Source: Dicaeum eximium (taxonomy: Eukaryota > Chordata > Aves > Passeriformes > Dicaeidae). From it: a stretch of DNA of 64,000 bases. A program made the translations under genes and the position numbers. The DNA is taken from assembly GCA_013396995.1 (NCBI GenBank), contig VWZP01010964.1, positions 23,059 through 87,058 on the forward strand, given 5' to 3'. Numbering within the stretch: the stretch's first letter is position 1; each line of letters begins with the position of its first letter. The notes beneath the pieces are model-generated. The model saw only the letters and a program-made list of their open reading frames with translations. It searched no databases and was not told where the DNA came from. This document shows positions 36,201-47,744 of the stretch, piece after piece.

Positions 36201-37829
36201 TGTCTTGCTTTGCCATCAGAAATGGCAAAGTGCTGGAAGGCAAAGAGCAGAGGCATGGGGCACAGAAGGATTATGGAGTTATGATCCCCCTGTTTGGAGG
36301 GTGGGTAACAGTGCAGTCTGCAAGCTGCAGCCCTAGCAGCCTGTTCAGATATTTGAGGTAATGTTTTCTGCAATAAGGACCCACATTCCAATGCTCCTGA
36401 AGATGCCATGAGCATTTAGCTTCAGTTTTGGACAGACCTCTTTATTTCCCAGTGTATGTCCACATGTGACATGCTCCCTTTTCCCATATGGTTACAGGAA
36501 TATTAACTTTGTCAGCTAAAAAAAAATCAGTTAAAACCACTCAGGTCTTCCACCTATGGAAAATCATTTAAAATGAGGATGTTCTCACTTCACATTGGCA
36601 GCTGATTGATGGATTCACCTGGAAGGCAAAGGGAAATTGCATCTCCCCCAAAAAGCTCAAGTCCTTCCTCCCAAGGACGGTTTCTGATAACACCAAGAAG
36701 AGCAAATGAACACTTAGCAATCAGTACCAAAGTCCTTAACAGTCTGTGGTGGGAGGAGAGAGGACTTTCATTGCCTCTTCTCCTGTGGAATTGCACTCTG
36801 TGATATCCATGTGCAGGAGATCTCTGTGATCTCTTCCCTCCTGGCAGGCACCTGAGCACCTTCCCACCAGCACAAACTCAGGACTTTGTATTGATGCCAG
36901 AGCAGGATTTATTTCTGCCAGCCTCCAAGAAGGCCATAAAGAGTCCAGAAATGTTAAAAATGGAAGAGAACAGTGCCCAGTATTTTATTAAAACCATCCT
37001 TATCTATGATAAGCAAAGAGACAGCAGGATGTGGATCCTCACCTTGCAGCAGGACAGGCAGCCAGCAGAGAAGGCAGGATGAATTGCCCCTACTCCCCAG
37101 AGCAGGGCTGATATTTGTGGAAATTCTAAAAATTATGGCACAAGGAAATCAACAAGCTGGAAAGTCGTGCTGGCTGCAGCTCCATAGGAAACAGCAGCTC
37201 GGAAAAGCAAAGTTTGCCAAATGGAAAAGGAAAAATCTGGTAGGGATGCTTTTTCTTTTTTTCTTTTTCTTACTTTACAGAAAATCAAGTTTCTTAGGAC
37301 ATTTCACGAACAATGAAGCACATAAGAAAACTGTGCTTGGCAGGGGAAGGCAGTTCAAGTGGAGTTGAAGTTAATGAATGATGAGCGCTGTCTCAAGATT
37401 TGGGGTATCCATATCTTGCCCAACCTACCTCCAGAGCAGCACAGACATCAGAGTACTCATTCCCTTTACCAGGCCAAACTTTCAAGCTGGCCTTGCACAT
37501 TGCAGTAAATTTAACAGGAGCATTAGGATGACATTTCTGTCTGTATCTTCCCAAACAGTTTTTGCTTTTTCTCTCTCCACCCCAGATGACACAAAACACC
37601 CGTGCAGCTTTGTAAGCCTCGTGTTTGGATCCTGCTTGCTTCAGACGAATTCAAGCTCATCCTCATTGCTGGGCTGGATCCAACACCATCACTAATAATG
37701 TTACATGGCCCCAGCCTTCAGAGCACCAAATACTCAGACCTAGGCTCAGTTGTGAAGATTTTTGGCTTTCCTTCCTCTTCTGCTTGGATCAATGCAGATG
37801 GAACAGGATTGGGATTTGAGAAACCTTGT
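33220..37829. other. unique tract, no gene seen
   Basis: No interspersed repeat or coding signal is recognised. A C8 run lies near 35386-35394. Short near-direct repeats of 'caccagaactt/caccagaattt' type occur at 34590-34635. Confidence 0.5.
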
Positions 37830-37896
37830 CAGGAGGAAGGTTGGAGCTAGACAGTCTTTAAGGCCTTTCCAACCCAAACCATTCTGTGATTCTGCG
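37830..37896 (+). mobile_element. CR1 3' tail fragment
   Basis: The 'ttggagctagacagtcttta', 'aggcctttccaacccaaacc' and 'attctgtgattctg' blocks are the CR1 3' end. Only the last 60-70 bp are present. Confidence 0.88.
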
Positions 37897-40800
37897 AAGA
37901 GTGCATTATTCAAAGAAGAAACACAAGTGAGACATCCCCAAAAAACATTGCACGACCACAAACCTCCCATACAGCTCCCACCAAATTTCTAAACTCTGGG
38001 TTTTGCCCTGCAAAACACCAATGCTTGTGCATCCTCACTCCTCTTCCCAGCCTTGTGTATAATCCCAGCTAAATAAAGAAGTAAACAAATAATTTCCAAA
38101 GAAAAAATATTAAATTAATTAAAACAAATTTAAGATTTCCATTAAAAATATTGTCACCTTTGACTGGTTTTAATAAACGTGCTGAGATTTTTTCATAACC
38201 TTCACTCAGAAACTCATCTCTTGAAGGGCAGAGTTTTGTTTCCTCATTTGCTGTACAAGCTGCTGCTACAATGAAATTTGACTTGAGTTTTAATGATCTG
38301 ACAAAGACCACTAGGAGAGGGCCTCTCTCATTTTTTACAGATAATCATAATTAAATAAGATTAAATATAGTCTTTGGGGGACAATTTCTTGAAAGCTCCC
38401 ATAAAAACAGAGTTTCAGATCACTGTAGATCTGTGTCTTTTTAGTAATTTTTAATTATAAGAGGCGTCAAACATAAAGTTATTTTTTTAAAAAAGTCACT
38501 TTTGTATTAGAAGATCGAAAGATTTCTTGATATTACACATATTTTTAAATTTTAATGAAAAATATTAGAAAGAACACCTAAATGTGAAATAAATTAACAT
38601 GAATTTGAACTCAAACTCAGTCAGAACTCTGTGTGCTCAGACCCAGGACTTTGAAATTACCTGTTATGAATAAGAACTAGAAAGTTCCAGTTTATGGATA
38701 GTATTGTCTGACTCAAAACTTGGGGTCAGAGGACCTGCTGGGTCCCTTTTGGAGCCACTCCTGGGAATTTCAATTAAATCTATTCCCCAACCTCTGTGAA
38801 GAACCTCACTTTGGCTTGAGGATTCCCCACATGTAGCAAATATCACATGGCATTTTCCACCTGAAGGCATCCTGAAAACCATGGCACCCAAGGCTCTCCA
38901 CCCCTCAGAGCAATTCCATCCTTTCCCTTTTGGGAGGTGCCATTGGTTTAACAACCTCCTGCATAATGCAAACCTTCAGAAGAGGAATTTCAGGAGACAG
39001 AGTCCAACAGAAACCTTACAGGAATGCCCCCTTTCCTTTGCAAATACAGACCAGAGGCAAAATTTTAGGGCATTAGTCTAGTTTCCTGCACCAGGGAAAG
39101 TTGTTTTATAGAGAAAAACCATCCCTGTTCATAACCCTGTATAACCCAGCTAAAATCAAATGTCAAATCCCCATAAGCATCTGTCCCTCAGCCAGAGGTT
39201 GTTTTTCTTCACAGATGAATCAAACATTCTGAGTAAATCACATGAATCACCAGCGGAAACATCATCCTCACAGCTCCATCTCACAGTTATGAATAAGGAG
39301 CTTGTTTTGCAGGTCCCCAGAGAAGAAATAAAGCCCTTGGAGATCAGGGAGGAGCCCAGGACTTTCACAAACATTTTAATAGATTACAAACAATAAGGTG
39401 TCCCCCTCCTCCCATCAAAAAAGTTATGGCCAATTGCTTTACAAACCATCTCTCAATTTATCAGTGCTTTTATTAATAAGAATATGCCTGCACTGATGAC
39501 ATAGCTCAATAACCCAGTTATAAATTGCATAAATCTCTTGCCACGGCTACAAATGAGCAACGTGATTTATGAGTGGGGCCACTGACTTCTACACCTGACA
39601 TAAAACTTTGTAGGCAATCAGCCACATGTTTCATTTCAGTTTTATATTTGACATATAAATCAGGCAAGTGAAAGGGACTCTCTCTCCACCCCCACTCCTC
39701 CCCTTGAAGCAGACGGAGCCAATATTTTACAAGCAACATGTAAGTCACTGTAGCAAGAACACAATATGAGGTATGGAAAATATTATGCTGTGATTTCATT
39801 AGTTTCATGTGAACCAATATGGGGCACAGTAACCTGCCTTGGAGAGCAGGCAGTTAAGGGTGAAAAAACCATGCAGGTCACCATGGAAAAGCAAGTTTTC
39901 TTACTTTACACGCCCTGTTTATTTTCAGGCCTTCAAATGTGTGGAAGGTCAACAGCTTCCCCTCCTGAGCTGAGGAGGGTTTGGCCCAGCCTTTGAGGTC
40001 AAGGTGTCCAACATAACCCCATAAAGGTGATGTGGTCATCAACAGAATGGAGCAGAAGAGAAAACCTGACAGTCACTAACTGGATTTTTGAGGTTGCTTT
40101 TCACAGGTGTTAGTAAAATAGCTTTCTGTCCAGCACCTTTCACAGGATCCCTTCCCTCTTCAGATTCTACAGCAGATGTGCAAAGTAGCTCAGAGCTTCA
40201 AATTTGACCCCCAGCTCAATGTTGAATAACCATTTTTAAAAAAATAAATGCACTAGGTACACACTTTAGGGGATTCTGGTATAACTGCCACGTTTCTTCT
40301 GAGTTGATGTGTGACCCAGCTTCAAAGTGTCTTAAAACTCCTTCATTCATCTGAATCTCAAGATGAGTCAGATCTTTGTGCAAAGTGCTGAGTGAAATTA
40401 GGTAGTTAGATGTTTGCCTCAGAAACCCAAGGAAATGCTGCTCCAGTTGTTTAGATGCAAATTCAAATGTTCTGATTTTCAGTAAGTGTAAAATCAGACC
40501 TACAAATATGAGAAAGTGCTAAAGGCAGGATGTACAAAAGTGAGATGAAGTGTGAAATAATATATAACAACCTAAAGAAATCATTCCTTTAAACAAGTGG
40601 TATAAATCTGTACTACTTTCACCCAATTGCATGAGTTAGTTTATCTCAGCTGGATAAAGTCCTGTCAAAGTTTTTTATATCATCTCCTCCAGGGATGTGA
40701 ATTTTTCCATAACAGAGGTGTTGGCCACTTCTGGAAAGGTCTTGCAATGAGTCAGTCATGTATTGCTTTTCCATTTTCTCAGAAGAACTCCTTAAATACA

Positions 40801-41984
40801 CTTGAGGCAATGGAAAGCCATCTGCAGGCTGAAGGACGGGTTGTGACTGCCTGGGTCAGTGGTGCAGAGCTCTGAGGATGGGGTGGGAAATGGACTCTCC
40901 AATGTCACAGCAAGGTTTTTCTCAGAATTAAATCCACCATTTCTTTACTTTTCATCTTCAGTGATTTTATATATTCTATAAATACAGGCCTCTTGGAAAC
41001 TTCAGTGGGGCTCTGATCAGCCACCTGGGTTACACCACCACCTAATATCTAGTGCAGATGAGGCTTTTGCATATCCTCAGGTGGTAACTACATCTTGAAC
41101 AACACAAATTTCTGCAGTCCCACTCAGATTGTTGATGTCCACTCAAAAAGGTAATATACACCCCAGCTTAACCAGACACCATCTGATTTCTCTAGTGTGT
41201 ATTCCAAGTGGAAAATAGATTATTCGTTTATAAAGAGTTTCTTGGGCCATAGATCTGAGATCTCATTATTTATTTAAAAATAAGTTGTAAAAATACAGGA
41301 GAAAGCAAGCTTACACCAGCTGAGAATTCCCCCTGCACATTTTTTAGCTGCTCATGACCTTACCTCTTCCTCCTCCCTGACAGGTAACAGAGTTGGTTTC
41401 GCATACACAGTAGGAGCACAGGATACTGGGAAGTTTACACCTCTGAATGTTTGATTAAATATGTCTGAATGTCCTGATTAAATATGTTGAGTGAGTGCTG
41501 AAAGAAGGATAATTAAAATGTTCTCTGCATGCAAATTGATGTTTAGTTGGGGGTGATGGGACTGAAGCAAACAGAGCAATGAAGCAAACCAAGGTCAGTG
41601 TAAGCCTGAGCTGCCAGGGGGTGTTTGGGTGTTAGACCAGGTCTGGATCTGGCAGCAGAGGAATCCAGCACTCACCAGGATTTCAAGTCATGGCAAGGAA
41701 TGCACAAGGATAAATGTGTCCTCAGAAGTCCATAGCCCAATTTTGCTTATTTGGCAGCCAGCCTTTTCAGACATAAATTGCTCTCACCTCCCTCTTCTGT
41801 AGGTCTTCTCTTAGGCTTAGGTTGTCCTTGCCTTGTCCAAGCATTAGCTCCTTGTAGTAGTGGGATTGTGCTGAGGTTCTTCAGTGGCTCAAAGGAATGT
41901 TTCCATTTCCAAAGGTCTCCCACTGGAGATCACATTATTATTTTTCTCTCCCCTGGCATGCTGACTTCAAAACATGAAGTGTAT
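37897..41984. other. unique tract, AT-rich in 38080-38600
   Basis: No gene or interspersed repeat is recognised. 38080-38600 is markedly AT-rich with many TAAT/ATTA cores and could include conserved noncoding DNA. A 22-bp tandem duplication at 41443-41487 is listed separately. Confidence 0.5.
41443..41487. repeat. tandem duplication of a 22-23 bp unit
   Basis: The unit ctgaatgtttgattaaatat plus gt (41443-41464) is followed directly by a second copy (41465-41487) that differs by a two-base change and one inserted base. This is a local duplication of unknown age. Confidence 0.85.
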
Positions 41985-42757
41985 TCAGGAGTAGCCAGCA
42001 ATGATTTACAAAGGGGAAATCAAATTTGACCAACCTGATTTCCCCCACAATGAGGTGACCAGCTTGATGCATGAGGGGAGAGCAGTGGGTGTTGTTTACT
42101 TTGACTTTTGTCATTGTCTCCCATAATATCACCAAAGATAGGATGACAAATTATGGGTTCAGTATGAGGAATGGATTAAAAACTGGTTGCACCACTAAAC
42201 CCAGGGGGCTGTGACCACTGACACAAAGTCAAGTAGGAGGAAAATCATTGAAGATGTGTGCCAGAACTCTGCCCAGCCCTGGGCTCCCTCAGTGCTCCCC
42301 AGTGCACTCCCCAAGTGACACAGATTTATTGTAGCTTTATTTACTGTGACCCAGCACAGGGTCACAAAGGTGATTACTGGATTGGAGCATCTCTCATATC
42401 AGGAGATACTGAGACAGCTGGGACTGTTCAGCCTAGAGAGAAGGCTCATTGGGATCTTATCAATGTTTGTAAATACCCAATGGAAGAGAATGAAGACAAG
42501 GGATTAGACTTCACTGACAGGACAAGAGCCACTGGGCACCGACTAAAACACATTAAATATTCACTGTGAGGAAGATCAAACACTGGACCAGGTTGCCTGG
42601 TGATGATCTGGAGATAATTCAAACCAGGCTGGACACAGTTCTGAAGAAGCCTGCTGGATAACCCTACTTGAGCAGTGTTGGACTTGATCTCAAGGTTGGA
42701 CTTGATCTCAAGAGCTGCCTCCAACCTCAACCACTCCATGATTCTGTGACTCTGTAA
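41985..42757 (+). mobile_element. CR1 LINE, RT core to 3' end
   Basis: The copy starts in ORF2 reverse transcriptase. The block 'gggaaatcaaatttgaccaa' corresponds to the G(K)SCLTNL segment, and the following 'gtttactttgacttttgtca' to the VYLDFSKA motif of the RT palm. It then skips part of ORF2, continues through 'gggactgttcagcctagaga' and 'gatcttatcaatgtttgtaa', and ends with 'ctccaacctcaaccactcca' and 'tgattctgtgactctg'. The reading frame has several stops and deletions. An 18-bp tandem duplication lies in the 3' UTR. Confidence 0.9.
42677..42712 (+). repeat. perfect 18-bp tandem duplication in a CR1 3' UTR
   Basis: gttggacttgatctcaag occurs twice in direct succession (42677-42694 and 42695-42712). 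It duplicates the conserved CR1 3' UTR box ('ttggacttgatgatc' type). The two copies are identical, so the duplication is younger than most substitutions in the element. Confidence 0.92.
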
Positions 42758-43959
42758 CAGCACATGGCACAACAGCAGCACTCATCTTCTTTGAAGGCAA
42801 ACAATACCCAAAGTACAGGATTGCTCATTATTAATTGTCCATTAGCACAGTTCTCGTTGCACAATAAAGTATAACAATGTATGTTTTCAGACCCTGCTTT
42901 CAGCTGCAATTTGACACACTATAATACAATAATTAGAGCTGGAAGTGCAGCAGTGATCAGATCCAAGAAGCATTTTGGCTGCAGACTCCCAAATTTTCAG
43001 GAAGTTCCAGTGCAGATCTGCACCTTCCACCTGGTTCCTGTCTGTGCAAAGGGCAGAACCAGCATTTCTTATCTGAACAGCCACCTGCTATTTCAAGAAA
43101 ACCCAAACCCCACAGCTTTGGGGACATTCTTGTTTAGATTCAGCCGGTCAAGTCTGGTCAAGTCTTGACGAGCCAAGGTCAAGGCTGTTGCTGTAAAATA
43201 TTCTACCAGCTCCACTGTATCCTGCATCTCTAAATGTATTTTTAAAATGTAGGGTTTTGAATGTTTGAAAAGGGGACATTGAATTAGGCCAGAACGAGAT
43301 GAGAATAAAAATGTTTTTAAACAGATTTGATTTTTGGGTTTTTTGGCAAGTTTTTCAAATACCTTTTGGTGACACATGTGGCTAAAATGGAGCCAGAAAT
43401 AAACTGTTTATGAGAATTTTTTTTTTTTCCAGTAAGTGAAAATGCAGTTATTTTGATTTGAAGGTTTTGGTGTTTTCCTTTTTTTTTTTTTTTAATAAAT
43501 ATTTTTAAATATTTGGGAGATTGTTCATTAAATGAAATAAGCAATCACAGGCTGCAGAGGACTGCTCTCCCAAGGTCCTTCTCCATCTGAAGAACCAGGC
43601 ACAAGAACAGAAATCCTGGGTCCCAGATCTTCAATGAAAATTTTTACATTATAGGAAGGTCTAACCTCAAAAGCTGAGAATGCATTTGCTTGGCACCTTT
43701 TTCAACAATCATGTGCTCCATTACAAGTAAATGTGCATTTTTACAGTAAAAATATTGCCCTGACAGAGTGTAAATTCAGACTGCAATTTTTTTCATTTTG
43801 CTTTTTGCTGGGCACTTGTAGTGATGCTTGTTTTTCTGCAGTTGCCTATATCCCCATACCACTGGAATTCTCTTAAACCACAGCTAGTGTGGGTCAGCTC
43901 TGAATCAGATTTTTTGAAAAGTTACTCCTAAAACAGAAAGCCTCATTTCAAGAGGGTTA
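42758..43959. other. unique AT-rich tract
   Basis: T12 at 43417-43428 and T15 at 43479-43493 are simple sequence. A cluster of GGTCAAG strings lies at 43146-43183. No gene is recognised. Confidence 0.5.
43146..43183. promoter_or_regulatory. cluster of GGTCAAG half-site-like motifs
   Basis: ggtcaag occurs at 43146-43152, 43156-43162 and 43177-43183, with an inverted cttgac at 43164-43169. The motif overlaps AGGTCA-type nuclear receptor half-sites only in part (the third copy reads aaggtcaagg). The regular spacing of the first two copies (10 bp) may be a small tandem duplication and need not be regulatory. Confidence 0.25.
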
Positions 43960-44078
43960 CTGATAGACATTGACTGCCTGGACTGACAGTGGGCATTGTC
44001 TGCCTGCACTTCAGGGAGGCCTTTGACTCTGTCTCACTTAAGATCCTCACAGAGAAGCTGTTGTTGTAAGTGCTGGAT
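43960..44078 (+). mobile_element. CR1 LINE, 5' half of an LTR-split copy (RT region)
   Basis: The segment matches CR1 ORF2: 'gtgggcattgtctgcctgca' followed by 'cttcagggaggcctttgact' corresponds to the D-x-(V)YLDFSKAFD motif of the reverse transcriptase palm, and 'gatcctcacagagaagctg' follows as in CR1. The element is interrupted after ctggat (44073-44078) by an LTR and resumes at 44598. Confidence 0.9.
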
Positions 44079-44597
44079 TGTTGGGGAGGATGATGCAGGA
44101 AGGCCCTGCAGAGATGGTTTATTGGTGAAAGATTTTAAGAATGTAAAACCTGCAGAAGAGATAGAGTTAAAAGCAAAATTTCAGCTATAGAATGCGAAGC
44201 AGGAAGACGGTGATTAAGTTATCTGAAGACCAGGCCCCTGATGATTGAACAATACTGCTCCCCAGACAAAGGGATAACGGGTTGGGCCCTGCCAGGTGAT
44301 AGGGGAAAAAGGTGGGTTTGCCAGGTTTTTTGTATGGTAATATAATAGTTCTCATAGGCTGTATGTAAATTCTGTAGGTTTTGTACCCTGTACTGGTTGG
44401 TTGAAGTTAACCAGAGTATTCAGCATAGAAGGGAATAAATGGGATTGTAACAGGAAGTTCAGCCTCTTAGGACCACGCTTCAGCCGGTGCTGGTCAGGTT
44501 GGCTGTCCCCACGAGCAATAAACCACGTGTCCAAAGAGCTTCCCTGTCTCTGGAAATCTCTCATCGAACCCTAGATAGATCCCAGCCATTTCTAATA
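44079..44597 (+). mobile_element. solo LTR of an endogenous retrovirus, 519 bp
   Basis: The insertion sits inside a CR1. Its ends are tgttgg... and ...ctaata; the latter is the expected inverted repeat ccaaca with two C-to-T changes. It is flanked by an exact 6-bp target duplication, ctggat, at 44073-44078 and 44598-44603. Removing one copy of that duplication restores the CR1 alignment. Internal signals include an AT-rich TATA-like stretch (44330-44347) and two AATAAA polyadenylation signals (44434-44439 and 44517-44522), which fixes the plus orientation. No gag, pol or env sequence is present, so this is the product of LTR-LTR recombination. A 6-bp duplication fits ERVK (beta-like) elements. 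Confidence 0.88.
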
Positions 44598-45313
44598 CTG
44601 GATAAGCAGGCAGGGATTTGGCTTGAGACCTGGTTGAGTGACTGGGACTGGTGGTCAGTGGTGTGGAGTCTGGTTGGAGGGCAGCATCCATTGTACCCCA
44701 GGGGTGACACAGCGAGTCCAGCCCTGTCTGACACCCTCCTTAGCAGCTGGGATGATGGGGCAGAGTGTACTTTTGCCAGTGACACCAAACTGGAAGGAGT
44801 GGCTGGTGTGCCAGAGGGTTGTGTATCCATCCAGAGGGACCTCAGTGGGCTGCAGAAATGGGACAACAGGAACCTCATGGAGTTCAGTAATGAGAAGTGC
44901 CAAATCCTGCACCTGGTCAGGAAAAAATGCAGGCACCAGGACACGCTGGGGACCACCCAGTGGGAAAGCAGCTTGATGGAAAAGGACCTGTGGGTGCTGC
45001 TGAACACTTAATTGAGCATGAACCAGCAACTTACTCTTGTGGTCAAGGTCAGTGGTATCCTGGGCTGCATTAGACAAAGTGCTGCCAGTGGGTCCAGAGG
45101 GGTGACTCCACTTACTCAATGCTGGCAAGGCAAAATCTGGAGTTTTGTGTCCCATCCTCAGTGCAGACAGTCAGAGCCACTGTACCACATGGGATGCTGC
45201 CCGCCCATGTGCTCCTCATCTCTGACTGCTCCCCATCAGCACAATTTCATACATTTTGTCCCATCTAATTTAAAAGATACCTTCCAACCCAAACCATTCA
45301 AGGATTTTGTGTG
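44598..45313 (+). mobile_element. CR1 LINE, 3' half of an LTR-split copy
   Basis: CR1 ORF2 continues: 'ttgtaccccaggggtgacac' (PQG section), 'tgacaccaaactggaaggag' (the ADDTKLGG-like section, here damaged), 'cagagggacctcagtgggct', 'gagaagtgccaaatcctgca' (KC-x-(I/V)LH motif), 'aaggacctgtgggtgctgct' and 'cctgggctgcattagacaaa'. The 3' UTR is deleted internally, and the copy ends with 'accttccaacccaaaccatt'. The frame is broken. The 174-codon frame at 44487-45011 is a chimera of LTR end and decayed RT, not a gene. Confidence 0.92.
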
Positions 45314-46653
45314 CTGAGCTTATTACCATTTATTTTTCATGATTGTGTGGCTCCATGCAAATAATTTTGGCACCTAACTTTAATAAAGAGAACCCTGTAC
45401 TCTTTACTATGCTATGCAAAACACTGCTAGCCCATGCTGGGAGGGTTAAGGTAACCTGCATGACCACACACCTCTTGCTGTCTTTTTTACTCCTTTTGCT
45501 TTGTGCCAGTTTGGCTCAGGAGGGTTTTCCTTGAAGAGACACTTTCAGCAGTGCTGGGGATGGGGATGCCATAAGGAAGTGCAGTGTCCCATCCTCACTT
45601 GCATGCCAAAATATTGTGGGTTACATCCCAAGTACAGGCTCCTTGTCCTCCTATAACCCCTGGCACCAGCACAAATCATGCAGCAGGCTGCTGTGTCTGC
45701 CTTAGAGGCTGGTTTGCTTTTGTGTTGAAATTTCATGAAGCCTTAATAACTCTCACTCATAACTTTCCAACCAAAATTTCACTGCCATTGACCCTGAAAA
45801 AAATGAATATATAAACAAAACTCTGAGAAGTGAATGCAGATGAACTGAACTAACTTACTGATTAGGACTGTAATGGCTTAATAGGTAAAGCATGTACCCT
45901 CTGAGTCTCTTGCTTTGGCTTAGCTGTGGTGATGGAGAAGAGAGAAAGACCATAGGAAATAGTCAGACAAGATCCACCTGTCTTTGGCTATTGGTTACTT
46001 TCATTACTGCAAGAACTCCCAGGAAAGGAAACCTGGTATCTGACAAGATTTTTTATAAAAACAATTAGCCCCATCTCCCTGTTACCAGTTTTACCACATT
46101 CAAAATGGTGGTGTTGGGTAAATACTATGCTAGAGAAATTAAAAATGTTAGTTAAAAATATCTCCTCCATCAGAGCTGGACAAGTCCTGAAAACACTGAG
46201 CTAAGGTACATCATTTAAGTGGTAGTCAGGCATAAAACCAAACAGAAAACATCATAAATTTGTTCACAGCTCAACAACAGCTCCACACAACCTCATCTAC
46301 CAAATTAATAAGGAAAATAAAATATTTAAAGAAAAAGCATTGGGCCATTGTTTTCCCTTCCTGGCACCCAAAACTTGGCCCCAGATCTACTGTGCATTTC
46401 ACTGACTACTGAGAATGTCTCTGACAAACTTCGATTGAGTTTTGGGCTTTTAAGTAAACACCTGGTATCCTCTATAGAATTAATTATCCCCAGCCCCATC
46501 CAGTTCAATAGCCAGAGACAGTGCAACCCTCCTTTCAGATGCTGGAGGTGTTGCTATTCCTTTTGTTTCTTTCAACTGGGGTATTCTTCTCCAGGAATTA
46601 ATCCCATCAGTCTTAAAGGTAGTCTTGCAAAAATAGGATTTATGTAAATTAAG
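45314..46653. other. unique tract, no gene seen
   Basis: No repeat family or coding signal is recognised in this 1.3 kb. Confidence 0.55.
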
Positions 46654-46824
46654 GAGCAAGCTGCCCAGAGAAACTGGGGATTGCACATCCCTGGAAGTGT
46701 TCAAGGCTGGATGGTGCTCTAACAACCTGGTCCAGTGGAAGGTGTCCCTGTCCATGGGGAGGAGTTGAAACCAAATGGTTTTTCAAGTCCCTTCCAACCC
46801 AAACCTTTCTATGATTCTATGATG
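46654..46824 (+). mobile_element. CR1 3' UTR with intact-looking tail
   Basis: Blocks in order: 'agctgcccagagaaactggg', 'tccctggaagtgttcaaggc', 'tggatggtgctctaacaacc', 'cccttccaacccaaaccttt' and two copies of the 8-bp tail unit (ctatgattctatgat). This is one of the better preserved CR1 3' ends here; it is 5'-truncated to about 170 bp. Confidence 0.94.
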
Positions 46825-46984
46825 CTAAGATAGGACATGTTTGGAGAGGGACAAAGATATCTAGAGAAAAAAGCAGCAATGCCCTGGGGAAAAAGGAGGA
46901 GACATTTTAATGCTTCAGGGACGTTCAGGTTCAGCCCCTGAAGTCTAAATGTACTAATCCATTCTGATTTTCTGAAATGATTGA

Positions 46985-47390
46985 ATGCGTACTTTAACAA
47001 TATGGATTCTTGCTTTCAGAGCCCAACCAACATAAATCACAAATCTGCATTGTCTGCAATATATATGCCACATTTTATTACCTTGGTTCACGGCCAACAC
47101 TTAATTTAATGCTCACCCTTTCATGTAATATATGGCAAGATATGCATCACTTCACGGTTCTGCACCACGGCACTCAAATTGCCCACGGTATTGATCTATA
47201 TGATGATTAAACCTCAGCATTCCTTAAGAGCCTGGGCTCTCAGAGCACTAGATGGTGCTAGAGAATGCTCTTAGCCGGCTCCGGGGCTGCATCCCCATAA
47301 ATTCCCTCCGTGTACTTTTGTACAATGTAGCGGCATAATCTGCATCCAGCATCTACATCCTCAGCTGGCATTGCTCATCACTCTTCCTCG
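46985..47390. promoter_or_regulatory. best candidate conserved noncoding block
   Basis: The block is free of repeats and combines AT-rich homeodomain-type sequence (acttaatttaatgctc, atgatgattaaac) with retained CpGs (ttcacggcc, ttcacggttctg, ccacggcac, cccacggta, agccggctccgg, ctccgtg, agcggcat). CpG retention in an AT-rich, non-island setting is a common mark of sequence under constraint in birds. It is also nearly free of long open frames. The call is inference from composition alone. Confidence 0.35.
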
Positions 47391-47700
47391 CTGGGTGATG
47401 GGAAGTTGGTTGTTGTTGCCAGGAGCAAGCTGTCACACTCACAAGTCAAGTGCCCAGGTCGTGGCACTGCCTCCAAAAACAGGGGATGTATAAATTTTTT
47501 TAAGTGTACTTTCATTTGCACTCTGGTTCCTAAGCCCTAGGACTGGTTTGATGCTATTTATGTGCTCCCTAGGAAAGCATGGGAGTGCTGGGCACTAAAA
47601 GATCAGAGCCAGGCATGGGTCTGAGCAACAAAGTTCAAACCACAGCTCAGACCTGACCAGGAGAAGTACAGAAGTTTGGTTTTGAACCATCCAAAGTAAA

Positions 47701-47744
47701 GAAACCACCCTTGGAAACCAGATGGAAACCACCCTTGGAAATCA
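47701..47744. repeat. 24-bp tandem duplication, about two copies
   Basis: gaaaccacccttggaaac (47701-47718) recurs with a 24-bp period at 47725-47744, with one mismatch near the end. Confidence 0.85.

Noticed and set aside
39213..39309. Possible exon after 'tttttcttcacag'
   Set aside because: The acceptor is good but the donor (gtcccc) is poor and there is no recognisable peptide.
44487..45011. 174-codon plus-strand open frame
   Set aside because: It joins the end of the LTR to damaged CR1 reverse transcriptase; it is not a gene.
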